Shown: positions 38,923 through 47,004 of the stretch, one piece after another | Layout: each line of letters begins with the position of its first letter | Position numbering within the stretch: the first letter of the stretch is position 1 | Origin: Arsenicicoccus cauae | GTDB lineage: Bacteria > Actinomycetota > Actinomycetes > Actinomycetales > Dermatophilaceae | DNA: 64,000 bases | NCBI RefSeq assembly: GCF_009707125.1 | Contig: NZ_WLVL01000028.1 | Location: forward strand, 62,001 to 126,000 | Direction: 5' to 3' | The notes under the pieces: model-generated | Seen by the model: the letters and a program-made list of their open reading frames with translations, nothing else | Told to the model about the DNA's origin: nothing | Database searches by the model: none | Program-made: the position numbers and the translations under genes

Positions 38923-40235
38923 CAGGACTCCTCGGTGGTGGGTCGTGGTGGGAGGGTGAGCGAGACCTCGGTGCCGTCCTCGAGGCGGCGGATCCGCGCG
39001 GTGCCGCCGTGGCGGTCCATCCGGTCCACGATCGAGCCGCGCACGCCGAGCCGGTCGAGCGGCACCTCGCCGAGGTCGAAGCCCGGCCCGTGGTCGCGGA
39101 CGAAGGCCTCGACGCCCAGCGGGCCCGCCTCGACATAGGCCGACACCGGGGCGGCGCCGTGCCGCACGGCATTGTTGAGCGCCTCACCCAGCGCCTTGAC
39201 CAGCGCGGACACGTCGGCGTCGAGGTCGACGTCGCCCGTGACGACGAGGTCGATCGGCACGCCATGCCGGTCCTCCACGTCGTGGGCCACCGAGGCCGCC
39301 GCGGCCGAGAGGGTGGTCGGGGTGGCGCCGCCGCCGCCATACAGCCAGGAGCGCAGCTCGCGCTCCTGGGCCCGGGCGAGCCGCTGCACGGCGGTGGGGT
39401 CGTCGGCCTTGCGCTGGATCAGGGCGAGGGTCTGCAGGACGGAGTCGTGCAGGTGAGCGGCGATGTCGGCGCGCTCGGTGGCCCGCACGCGCTCGGCCTG
39501 CTCGGCCTTGAGCCCGTCCCAGAGCCGGATGCCCCAGGGGGCGAGGATGACGACGAGCCCCACGAGGACGGCGAGCGCCGACAGGGCCGCGTCGCCGAGC
39601 CCGCCGATGCCCTGGGCGCGGCTGGCGAGCACGACGACGCCGGCGAGCGTCAGCAGGACCCCGGTGACCACGCGGGCCAGCCCGGCCCGCGAGTCGGCGG
39701 CCGACAGCTGCAGGAAGCGGTCGCGCTCGCTGCGGTCCAGCTGGGTCCACACGACGATGGCACCGCTCGCGATGAGCGCGAGCGGCAGCGTCACGCCGAG
39801 CCGCAGGTCCACCCCGTGCCGGGTGAGGACGACGGCCAGCCCGCCGACGACCAGCGCGAGGCCCAGCAGGAGGTTGACCACTGCCTCGTCGTGCAGGAGG
39901 CGCTGCCGCAGCGCCGGCCAACGGGGCGCGCCGCCCGCGACGCCGGCCCCGGGCATCGTCGGCGCCGAGCGCGTGGTGCCGCCGGGTCCGAGGCGCTGGG
40001 GGGTGAGCGCCCACACGGCGAGATAGAGGATCACGCCGGTGCCCATCCCGAACATCGTGAGGAGCACGAGCGCCAGGCGGATGACCCCCACCTGCACGCG
40101 CAGGTGCTCGGCGAGCCCGGCGCAGACCCCCGCCACCCAGCCGCTGTCGACGGGGCGCAGCAGCCGGGGCGTCGGCTCCGGCTGCGCCACGCGCTGGGTC
40201 TCGTAGGGGGTGGGCACGACCCCATCCTCACCCAT
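38922..40235 (-). CDS. PspC-domain sensor histidine kinase
   Basis: 437 aa. An N-terminal PspC domain (GWVAGVCAGLAEHLRVQVGVI, then its membrane span) is followed by four or five more spans, a HisKA_3 dimerisation helix with the phospho-His in AAHLHDSVLQTLALIQRKAD (about 265-284), and an HATPase domain with EALNNAVRHG (N box) and VRDHGPGFD (G1). This is the LiaS/MacS-like envelope-stress kinase layout of actinobacteria. It starts at ATG 40235, divergent from another PspC gene at 40342. Confidence 0.93.
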   Translation of the reverse strand: MGEDGVVPTPYETQRVAQPEPTPRLLRPVDSGWVAGVCAGLAEHLRVQVGVIRLALVLLTMFGMGTGVILYLAVWALTPQRLGPGGTTRSAPTMPGAGVAGGAPRWPALRQRLLHDEAVVNLLLGLALVVGGLAVVLTRHGVDLRLGVTLPLALIASGAIVVWTQLDRSERDRFLQLSAADSRAGLARVVTGVLLTLAGVVVLASRAQGIGGLGDAALSALAVLVGLVVILAPWGIRLWDGLKAEQAERVRATERADIAAHLHDSVLQTLALIQRKADDPTAVQRLARAQERELRSWLYGGGGATPTTLSAAAASVAHDVEDRHGVPIDLVVTGDVDLDADVSALVKALGEALNNAVRHGAAPVSAYVEAGPLGVEAFVRDHGPGFDLGEVPLDRLGVRGSIVDRMDRHGGTARIRRLEDGTEVSLTLPPRPTTEES

Positions 40236-40341
40236 CGGCCGCCCCCGGGCGAGGGTCGAGCCCGCAGGTCAGGGGATCGTCAGGGTGGGCTCAGGGGCGA
40301 CCCTCATGGATCGTCCCCGCGCCGGGGGAGAGATTGTCCGT

Positions 40342-41832
40342 ATGACGCAGCAGCCGCCTCCCACACCACCCGGCCCGCCCGAGGTCACCGATCGCCAGCC
40401 GGACGCGCTGGACCGGTTCTTTCGCGGTGTGCGCGAAACCGGCATCCGCCGCCGGCTGTCCCACCGCTGGGTGGCCGGGGTGTGCGGCGGCGTCGCCGAC
40501 AAGATCGGCGTCGACCCGCTCGTCGTCCGCCTCGTCTGGATCGCGCTGCTCGTCATGGGTGGCATCGCCTTCCCGGCCTACTTCGTCGCGTTCCTGCTGC
40601 TCGCGGACGCCAAGGACGAGATCCCGCTCGAGAAGGCGCTGCGCCACGGCGACGGCGACTCGGTGGTGCTGCTGGCCTTCACCCTGCTGGTGAGCGTGGG
40701 GGGTGTGACGGACGCCTTTGGTCTGAACGACGGCTCACCGGCGGGCAGCGCGGGCGGGATCGTTGTGCTGGTCCTGCTGGGGGCCGGCGGCTACGTCTGG
40801 TGGACCCGCCGCGGACAGGCCCGGCCCGGTGGGGGCGGCACCTCCGCCATCTCACCCACGGGCACCGCCACCTCGCACATCCTGCACACCCCGGACACCC
40901 CGGACACCCCGGACACCCCGGGCGCCCCGACCGCGCCCGACGCCTCGGACGCGCACCCGCTCGCCGGGGGCGGGGACGCGCAGCCGGCGGCCGAGACCAC
41001 TCAGCTCCCCATCGGCGGGACGAGCCTCGACACCGTCCGGGCCACCGGTGACGCCGTGTCCCCGGCCTCCAGCCCTGCCATGAGCTGGCCCGCCGCGCCG
41101 GAGGCTCCGGCGGGGTCACGCTCGGAGCACCCCATCTCGGGAGCCACGCGGGTCCACGCGCACGCCGCCTATGTCCCGGCGCGCCGTCGCCGCCCCACCC
41201 TCGGCTGGCCCGGCACGGCGGCGGCCATCGGTCTCGCCGCCGCCGGCATCGGTGCGGTCCTCGCGGCCGACCAGACCGGCCGCATCCACCTCGACCACCC
41301 CTATGCCGTCGCGGCGGCGGCGGCGCTGGCTCTCGTCTCGGCGCTGCTGGTGGTGGTGGGTCTCGCCGGGCGTCGCGGGGGCTTCACGGTCCCCCTCGTC
41401 CTCGCCCTGGCCATCGTCACGCTGGCCCTCGGGGGGCCGCTGCGCCTGGACGTGGCCGACGGGGGCACGACCATCTCGTCGTCCCCGATGGACCAGCGCT
41501 GGGCGCCGACCACGCTTGACGGCACGTCGGCATACCGCGTGGGCGCGGGCGGCGGCGTCCTGGACCTCACCTCCGTGGACCGCGCGAGCCTGCACGGCCA
41601 GGAGGTCAGCCTGCAGGTCGGCGTGGGCGAGATGACCGTACGCGTCCCGCAGGGGATGCCCGTGCGGGTCAAGACCCAGATCGGGCTGGGCGACGCCGTC
41701 GTCCGCCACCCCGACGGGTCCCGGACGGACCTCGGCGAGACGGACACCACCATCGGCACCGGCACACCCGTGCTCGTCCTGAGGGGCCAGATCGGCCTCG
41801 GGGACCTGATCATCGAGGAGGTCGCACCATGA
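40342..41832 (+). CDS. PspC-domain membrane protein with LiaF-like C-terminus
   Basis: 496 aa. After a proline-rich start, RRLSHRWVAGVCGGVADKI (about 32-50) is a PspC domain with its span. Two further membrane regions lie near 113-155 and 290-360. A low-complexity loop contains TPDTPDTPDTPG from a 9-base tandem repeat. The last ~110 residues (GVLDLTSVDRASLHG, VGVGEMTVRVP, GLGDAVV) resemble the beta-sheet domain of LiaF-like envelope-stress modulators. It is likely the sensor or effector partner of the divergent kinase-regulator pair. Confidence 0.85.
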   Translation: MTQQPPPTPPGPPEVTDRQPDALDRFFRGVRETGIRRRLSHRWVAGVCGGVADKIGVDPLVVRLVWIALLVMGGIAFPAYFVAFLLLADAKDEIPLEKALRHGDGDSVVLLAFTLLVSVGGVTDAFGLNDGSPAGSAGGIVVLVLLGAGGYVWWTRRGQARPGGGGTSAISPTGTATSHILHTPDTPDTPDTPGAPTAPDASDAHPLAGGGDAQPAAETTQLPIGGTSLDTVRATGDAVSPASSPAMSWPAAPEAPAGSRSEHPISGATRVHAHAAYVPARRRRPTLGWPGTAAAIGLAAAGIGAVLAADQTGRIHLDHPYAVAAAAALALVSALLVVVGLAGRRGGFTVPLVLALAIVTLALGGPLRLDVADGGTTISSSPMDQRWAPTTLDGTSAYRVGAGGGVLDLTSVDRASLHGQEVSLQVGVGEMTVRVPQGMPVRVKTQIGLGDAVVRHPDGSRTDLGETDTTIGTGTPVLVLRGQIGLGDLIIEEVAP

Positions 41833-42092
41833 CCGACCAGCCCTTCTACCCGATCGACGCCGACGAGGCGCGCCGTCTCGCCGAGCTCGAGGCGACCAGG
41901 CAGCCGCGCGGCCCCTATGCCCCGGCGATCGTCGTGGGCCTGCTCGGGCTGCTGTGCGCGGCCTCGGTGCTGCTGCGCGAGCTGGCGGTGATCACCATCG
42001 ACCTCGTCACCCAGGGCCCATGGATCGTGGTGGGCGTCGGCGTCATCCTGCTGCTCGTCGGTGCCGTCGGCATCGCTCGTCGTGGCCGCTGA
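41829..42092 (+). CDS. Small two-span membrane protein
   Basis: 87 aa. A soluble ~30-residue N-terminus (DADEARRLAELEATRQPRG) is followed by two membrane segments (about 33-50 and 62-82) and a basic end. It overlaps the PspC gene by ATGA, so it is in the same envelope-stress operon. No family is recognised. It converges on the Nudix gene ten bases away. Confidence 0.7.
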   Translation: MTDQPFYPIDADEARRLAELEATRQPRGPYAPAIVVGLLGLLCAASVLLRELAVITIDLVTQGPWIVVGVGVILLLVGAVGIARRGR

Positions 42093-42102
42093 CGGAGCCT
42101 CC

Positions 42103-42894
42103 TCAGCCGGGGGGCGGCGGGTCGGGGGGCAGCAGGTCGGCCAGGTCGGCCCAGGCCGGCGCCAGCCGCAGCTCCTCCCCCCGCACCGCGTCCCCCGGGA
42201 CCCACGCGGCGGAGGCCGTCGTGCCGTCCCGGTCGTGCACGACGACCGGCGTCCCGCCCATGAGCTCGGCCCGATAGACGAGCCGCACGGCTTGGAAGTC
42301 CTCCAGGACTCCCTTGGGGGACAACCCGATCCAGTGGTGGCTGCGCACAGCGACCAGCCGGGGCCGCGTGATGTCCTGCCCCGTCTCCTCCCAGACCTCG
42401 CGCACCACGGCGGCCGCGGGGTCCTCCCCCGGCTCCACCCCGCCGCCGGGCAGCCCCCACGCCCCCGCGGCATTCGTGCGGTCCGACGCCTCGGCCAGCA
42501 GCACCCCGAGCGGGCCGACCACGACGGCGTATGCCGCGACCCTCGTGCGCACCAACGGCGGCTCGTCGGGATCCAGCTCGACGCCGGCGTCCACCGGCGT
42601 GGTCACCACGGGCAACGGCTCGGGCCCCTCCGGGCGGGGACGCACCGCGTAGGACAGGACCACGGCGTGGGGGTCGCCGAGCGAGCGCTCCGCCGCGAGG
42701 GGCGCGCCGGGCTCCCACCCGTGGCTGCGCAGCAGGTTCTCCGGCGTGACGCCGTGCGGCAGGTCGAGGGCGACGCGCCGCCGGCCCTCGTGGTCGTAGC
42801 CGTCGACCTGCACGGGCGAGTCCAGCACCCGTCCGTGGCGCACGACGCGGCCGTACTCGTCCTCGCTGAGCAGACCTGGCTGGTCCCCGGTCAT
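42103..42894 (-). CDS. Nudix hydrolase
   Basis: 263 aa. The Nudix box is complete: GGGVEPGEDPAAAVVREVWE then ETGQD (G-x5-E-x7-R-E-x-x-E-E-x-G), near residues 153-177. The ~120-residue N-terminal part is not recognised; it includes LPHGVTPENLLRSHGWEPG. It hydrolyses a nucleoside diphosphate-linked substrate, identity unknown. ATG 42894 overlaps the stop of the upstream glycosyltransferase by ATGA, so the two are cotranscribed. Confidence 0.9.
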   Translation of the reverse strand: MTGDQPGLLSEDEYGRVVRHGRVLDSPVQVDGYDHEGRRRVALDLPHGVTPENLLRSHGWEPGAPLAAERSLGDPHAVVLSYAVRPRPEGPEPLPVVTTPVDAGVELDPDEPPLVRTRVAAYAVVVGPLGVLLAEASDRTNAAGAWGLPGGGVEPGEDPAAAVVREVWEETGQDITRPRLVAVRSHHWIGLSPKGVLEDFQAVRLVYRAELMGGTPVVVHDRDGTTASAAWVPGDAVRGEELRLAPAWADLADLLPPDPPPPG

Positions 42895-44111
42895 GTCCTC
42901 CGCCTCCTCGCGAGCCGCCCGGCTCGCGCGTACTCCGCCTCCACCATGCCCACCACCGTCGGCCACGACTGCGTGGGCGGCGTCGCCCGGCTCGCCTGTC
43001 GCAGGCGGTGCCGGGCACCGGGGTCCAGCACCAGGGTAGCCAGGTGAGCGGCGAGCTCCCGGTCGCCCCCCGCCAGCAGGCCGGTCACGCCGTCCTCGAC
43101 GAACTCCTCGACCCCGCTGCCCCGCCGACCGACGACCGGGAGCCCCGCGGCCCGTGCCTCGAGCGCGGCGATGCCGAAGGCCTCCAGCACCGTCGGCGAG
43201 ACGTACGCCGTTGCGCCCTGGTAGGACTCGAGCAGCTCGTCGCGAGACACCCTGCCGCGCAGCAGGACCCGGTCGGTCAGGCCGTGCGTGCGCAGATAGG
43301 CCTGCACCAGCCCGCGTTGCGGCCCCTCGCCGAACACCTCGATGCCCCAATTGTTCTCGTCGCCGACGAGGTCGTCCACGCGTCGGGCCACGCGCGCCAG
43401 CGGGACCGCGCGCTTGCGCCGGGCCAGCCGCATGGCGGTGACGAACCGCACCGGCTCACCGCCGGCGACGTCAGCGCCGCCAGCGCCGCCAGCGCCGCCA
43501 GTGCCGCCAGCGCCGTCAGTGCCGCAGTGACCCTGCGGGCCGAGAACCGTTGCGGCTGTGGAGGATCGCCAGCGGTCTACGTCGATCCCGTTAGGCAGCA
43601 CGGTGACCCGCGCGTCTGGGGCGAGGCGCTGCAGCGGGCGGGCCGCCATACGACTCACCGCCGACAGCGCGACACCTCGCCCGGCCCACCGTCGCACGCG
43701 CCCACTGACGGCGAGCACCCGCTCCATCGCGTCCAGCACGCAGTGCCAGGTGACCGCGGTCGGGACCTCGGCCGCGAGCGCGACGTCGACCGCGTCGCGC
43801 GCGAACGGGCTCACCACCCCCATGTGCACGTGCGCCACGTCGAAGCGACCGGCCAGCAGCCGGCGTCGCAGCTCCGGCGGCGCCCACGGGTTGACCGGCA
43901 GGTCGCCGGGCAGCCGTAGCGCGAGGTGGTGCACCGGGACGCCGTCGACCAGCTCGACCGCCCCGTGCCGCTCCCCCGCCCGCCCGGGCGTCGCGGTGAA
44001 CACCTCGACCTCGTGGCCCGCCCGCCGCAGCCACCCCGCGAGGTCGTGGACCTGCACCTCGATGCCGCCGAGGCGCGGCAGATAGCAGTCCGACAGCAAG
44101 GCCACCTTCAC
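42891..44111 (-). CDS. GT4 glycosyltransferase, PimB-like
   Basis: 406 aa from GTG 44111. VKVALLSDCYLPRLGGIEVQ gives the acceptor loop. LPNGIDVDRW, FVTAMRLARRKRAVPL, FGEGPQRGLVQ and SPTVLEAFGIAALEARAAG (E-x7-E) define the donor half. It resembles the mannosyltransferases of the PimB/MgtA group; substrate unproven. A Gly/Ala-rich spacer GAGGTGGAGGAGGAD (about residues 212-226) comes from 9-base repeats at about 43480-43530. It is divergent from a PIG-L deacetylase gene, suggesting a shared glycolipid or thiol pathway. Confidence 0.9.
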   Translation of the reverse strand: MKVALLSDCYLPRLGGIEVQVHDLAGWLRRAGHEVEVFTATPGRAGERHGAVELVDGVPVHHLALRLPGDLPVNPWAPPELRRRLLAGRFDVAHVHMGVVSPFARDAVDVALAAEVPTAVTWHCVLDAMERVLAVSGRVRRWAGRGVALSAVSRMAARPLQRLAPDARVTVLPNGIDVDRWRSSTAATVLGPQGHCGTDGAGGTGGAGGAGGADVAGGEPVRFVTAMRLARRKRAVPLARVARRVDDLVGDENNWGIEVFGEGPQRGLVQAYLRTHGLTDRVLLRGRVSRDELLESYQGATAYVSPTVLEAFGIAALEARAAGLPVVGRRGSGVEEFVEDGVTGLLAGGDRELAAHLATLVLDPGARHRLRQASRATPPTQSWPTVVGMVEAEYARAGRLARRRRT

Positions 44112-44145
44112 GACATCCACCCTGCCATGCGAGAGGATGACCACG

Positions 44146-44970
44146 ATGGCTCACACACTGCTCGCGTTCCACGCCCACCCCGACGACGAGGCCCTGCTCA
44201 CCTCCGGCACCCTGGCCCGGGCCGCCGCCGAGGGGCACCGGGTCATCGTGGTCACCGCCACGGACGGCGACCTCGGACTGACCTCCAGCTCGTATGCCGG
44301 CTCCGCCGCCCGGTCCCTCGGGGAGCGGCGACTCGGCGAGCTCATGCGTTCGTGCGCCGCGCTCGGCGTGGCGCGGGTCGAGTGGCTGGGCTACGCCGAC
44401 AGCGGGTCCGGCGCGGAGCTCTACCCCGACCCCGAGGGCATGACGAGGTTCGTGCGCGCCGACGTCGACGAGGCCGCCGAGCGCCTGGCGCGGATCCTGC
44501 GCGAGGAGTCGGTCGACGTGCTGCTGACCTACGACCGCAACGGCGGCTACGGTCACCGCGACCACGTCCAGGTGCACCACGTCGGCGCGCGTGCCGCCGA
44601 GCTCGCCGGCACGCCGCGGGTGCTGCAGGCCACGGTCCCCCGCGACACGATCTGCCGCGCCCTGGACCTCGCCGCGCTCGTGTATCCCTTCCCGCCCGAG
44701 TTCGACCGGGCCTCCTTCGACCGCGCCTACTCCGCCCGCGCCGAGATCACCCACCGCATCGACGTCCGTCGGCACATCGCCGCCAAGCGGGCCTCGATGC
44801 GGGCCCACGCCTCCCAGGCCGCCGCGGACGACGGCGACCGCACCCTGGCGGCCTTCCTCCGGATCCCCCGCCCGCTCTACGGCCTGGTCTTCGGGCGCGA
44901 GTGGTTCGTGGACGCCTCGCGACCGCCGGGGTCGCCGGTCGCCCGGGACGTCTTCGACGGGCTGGGCTGA
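44146..44970 (+). CDS. PIG-L family (LmbE-like) deacetylase
   Basis: 274 aa. Zinc site AHPDDE near residues 9-14 and the distal histidine in GHRDHVQVHH near 137 define the N-acetylglucosaminyl deacetylase fold, as in MshB and mycothiol conjugate amidase. TDGDLGLTSSS follows the first strand. It removes N-acetyl (or amide) groups from a sugar conjugate; a mycothiol role is possible but not shown. ATG 44146 is chosen because GAGAGG then lies nine bases upstream; the ATG at 44137 would have no spacing. Confidence 0.9.
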   Translation: MAHTLLAFHAHPDDEALLTSGTLARAAAEGHRVIVVTATDGDLGLTSSSYAGSAARSLGERRLGELMRSCAALGVARVEWLGYADSGSGAELYPDPEGMTRFVRADVDEAAERLARILREESVDVLLTYDRNGGYGHRDHVQVHHVGARAAELAGTPRVLQATVPRDTICRALDLAALVYPFPPEFDRASFDRAYSARAEITHRIDVRRHIAAKRASMRAHASQAAADDGDRTLAAFLRIPRPLYGLVFGREWFVDASRPPGSPVARDVFDGLG

Positions 44971-44972
44971 GC

Positions 44973-46142
44973 ATGGCTCCGGGGGGAGAGGGCATCGACC
45001 AGCGCCGACCATGGTGGCGCACCGCCCTGCAGGCCGTCCTCGGCACGGGGCTCGCGATCGCGCTGCTGGCCTGGGGGCTGCCGCACTTCGCCGAGACGTC
45101 GTGGGCCGCGCTGCTGGCGCACCTCGACGCGCTCAGCTGGGCCAACATCATCGGCCTGTTCGTGCTCATGCTCGCGGCGCTGTGGTGCTACACGTTCACG
45201 CTGACGGGATCGCTGGCCGGGCTGACGCACCCGCAGGCGCTCATGGTCAACGTCGCCGGCTCCGCGGCCGGCAACCTGCTGCCGGGCGGCGGGGCCATGG
45301 GGGCGGCGGCGACATACGGCATGTATCGCTCCTGGGGCTTCACCCCCCGCGACATCTCCACCTCCCTCATCGTCAGCGGCGTCTGGAACGTCCTCGGCCG
45401 GATGGCGCTGCCCGTGCTCGGCATCTCCGTCCTGCTGCTCGCCGGCGAACCCATGCCCCCCGGCGTGGCGCGCGGCGCCGCGGTCGGCGCGCTCGTGGGG
45501 CTCGGGCTGCTGGGCTGGTTCGTCGCCGTCATCGCCTCGGAGCGCGTGGCCACGACCACCGGCCGGTTGCTGGACCGCGTGATCGGGCCGCTGGTGCGCC
45601 GGGTCCGACGCCGCCCGGGGCAGGGCGTCGACGCCCTGGTGGCCGACCTGCGCGCCCGCATCGGCCACGTGGTCGAGACCGGCTGGGTCTCGATGACCTT
45701 CGGGATGATCGGGTTCTTCGGGTTCCAGTACGCGCTGTTCGTACTGTGCCTGCGGGCCACCGGGGTGCACCTGTCGCTGGCGCACTTCTTCGCGGCGTTC
45801 GCCATCGGCCGGCTGCTGACCGCCGTCGGCGTGACTCCCGGCGGGGTCGGCGTCACAGAGGCCGGGACCGCGATCGCGCTGGTCGGCTTCGGGGCCGCGC
45901 ACGCGCCGGCCGCCGCGGGCATCGTGCTCTTCACGATCTACACCCACCTGCTCGAGCTGCCGCTGGGCGCGCTGGGTGGGCTGGTCTGGTGGCTCACCAA
46001 GGGCCGGTATGCCGGCCGCCGCCCCGCCACCTCGCGACCGCGCCCGCCCACACACCCCCAGACGACCCAAGCTGAGCCCCCAGCTCACATCACGCCGCCA
46101 GGCCCCGCCGAGACGACGAAAAGTGACCCCCCGGGGCGATGA
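44973..46142 (+). CDS. LPG synthase TM-region/UPF0104-type membrane protein
   Basis: 389 aa with about eight membrane spans. NVAGSAAGNLLPGGGAMGAA (about 90-110) and the C-terminal GVTPGGVGVTEAGTAIAL are the two signature loops of the lysylphosphatidylglycerol synthase transmembrane/AglD family, which flip or bind lipid-linked substrates. There is no cytosolic synthetase domain. It ends in a Pro/Thr-rich tail. It starts two bases after the PIG-L stop, so the two form an operon. Confidence 0.85.
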   Translation: MAPGGEGIDQRRPWWRTALQAVLGTGLAIALLAWGLPHFAETSWAALLAHLDALSWANIIGLFVLMLAALWCYTFTLTGSLAGLTHPQALMVNVAGSAAGNLLPGGGAMGAAATYGMYRSWGFTPRDISTSLIVSGVWNVLGRMALPVLGISVLLLAGEPMPPGVARGAAVGALVGLGLLGWFVAVIASERVATTTGRLLDRVIGPLVRRVRRRPGQGVDALVADLRARIGHVVETGWVSMTFGMIGFFGFQYALFVLCLRATGVHLSLAHFFAAFAIGRLLTAVGVTPGGVGVTEAGTAIALVGFGAAHAPAAAGIVLFTIYTHLLELPLGALGGLVWWLTKGRYAGRRPATSRPRPPTHPQTTQAEPPAHITPPGPAETTKSDPPGR

Positions 46143-46167
46143 GAACGTTCCAACGTCCCCGAAAGCA

Positions 46168-46186
46168 CCGAGAAGTGACCTCTCGG
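46168..46186. terminator. Small hairpin between converging genes
   Basis: The perfect 6-bp stem CCGAGA (46168-46173) and TCTCGG (46181-46186) lies between the membrane-protein gene and gatD. AAGTGACC occurs inside the loop and also about 50 bases earlier, a short direct repeat. It probably terminates one or both genes. Confidence 0.45.
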
Positions 46187-46215
46187 GTCCGTGTGGTCGC
46201 CCGCCCGAGAGGGCG

Positions 46216-47004
46216 TCAGCGCCGACGGGTGCCGGCCACGAGGCGGCGGACCTGGCGGGTGCGGGCGTGGTCGGCATACGCGTCGTCGATCGCCGTTGGC
46301 TCGAAGGCCCGGCCGGTGGCGCGCTCGGCCGCCCACCCGACCAGGGCGTCGGCCAGGGCCGGGTTGGCCGGCAGGACCGGCCCGTGCAGGTAGGTGCCGA
46401 CGACGTGGCCGGTGATGGCGCCCTCGGTGCCGTCGGTGCCGTTGTTGCCCTGACCGGCCCGCACCTGCCCGAAGGGCTGCTGCTGGGGCCCGAGCACCGT
46501 TGAGCCCGAGTGGTTCTCGAAGCCCACGACCTCGCCGAAGGGCGTGTCGAGGACGATCCCGCCGATCATCCGCTTGGCGTTGCCGGTGGTGGTGACGTCG
46601 AGGATCCCGAGGCCGGGCAGCCGCTGGCCCTCGACGGTGACGAAGGCGTTGCCAAAGAGCTGGTACATCCCGCAGATGGCGAGCATGGGGCACCCGTCGG
46701 CCGCCAGCGCCGTTAGCCGGTCGCCGATGCGGGCCAGGTCGTCCTCGACCCGGGCCTGGCCGGAGTCCTGGCCGCCGCCGCCCATGACGAGGTGCACGTC
46801 GTCGCGCCAGGGGTCGCCCGGAGCGTGGCCGACCACCTCGACGTCGTAGCCGTGCCACCGCAGCCGCGACGCGAGCGCGCGCGTGTTGCCGAGGTCGCCG
46901 TAGATGCTCATCTCGCGCGGGTAGAGGTGGACGAGGGTGACCCGGCCCTTGCTCGGGCCCCGGGTGGGGAGGTGCGCGGGGGTGCCGGTCGCGAGCTCGC
47001 TCAT
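46216..47004 (-). CDS. gatD: Lipid II glutamine amidotransferase GatD
   Basis: 262 aa, class I glutamine amidotransferase of the cobyric acid synthase-like type. MLAICGMYQLFG (nucleophile Cys near residue 110) and HVVGTYLHGPVLP (catalytic His) are present, and GGGGQD forms the oxyanion region. It provides ammonia to MurT to amidate the D-Glu of the lipid II stem peptide. Start ATG 47004 overlaps the murT stop by ATGA, the normal murT-gatD arrangement. Confidence 0.93.
   Translation of the reverse strand: MSELATGTPAHLPTRGPSKGRVTLVHLYPREMSIYGDLGNTRALASRLRWHGYDVEVVGHAPGDPWRDDVHLVMGGGGQDSGQARVEDDLARIGDRLTALAADGCPMLAICGMYQLFGNAFVTVEGQRLPGLGILDVTTTGNAKRMIGGIVLDTPFGEVVGFENHSGSTVLGPQQQPFGQVRAGQGNNGTDGTEGAITGHVVGTYLHGPVLPANPALADALVGWAAERATGRAFEPTAIDDAYADHARTRQVRRLVAGTRRR

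Noticed and set aside
44973-45010. GAGAGGGCATCGACC at the start of the UPF0104-type gene as a degenerate repeat unit
   Set aside because: Only about ten bases resemble the 50-bp unit and they encode part of the protein; chance similarity is likelier.
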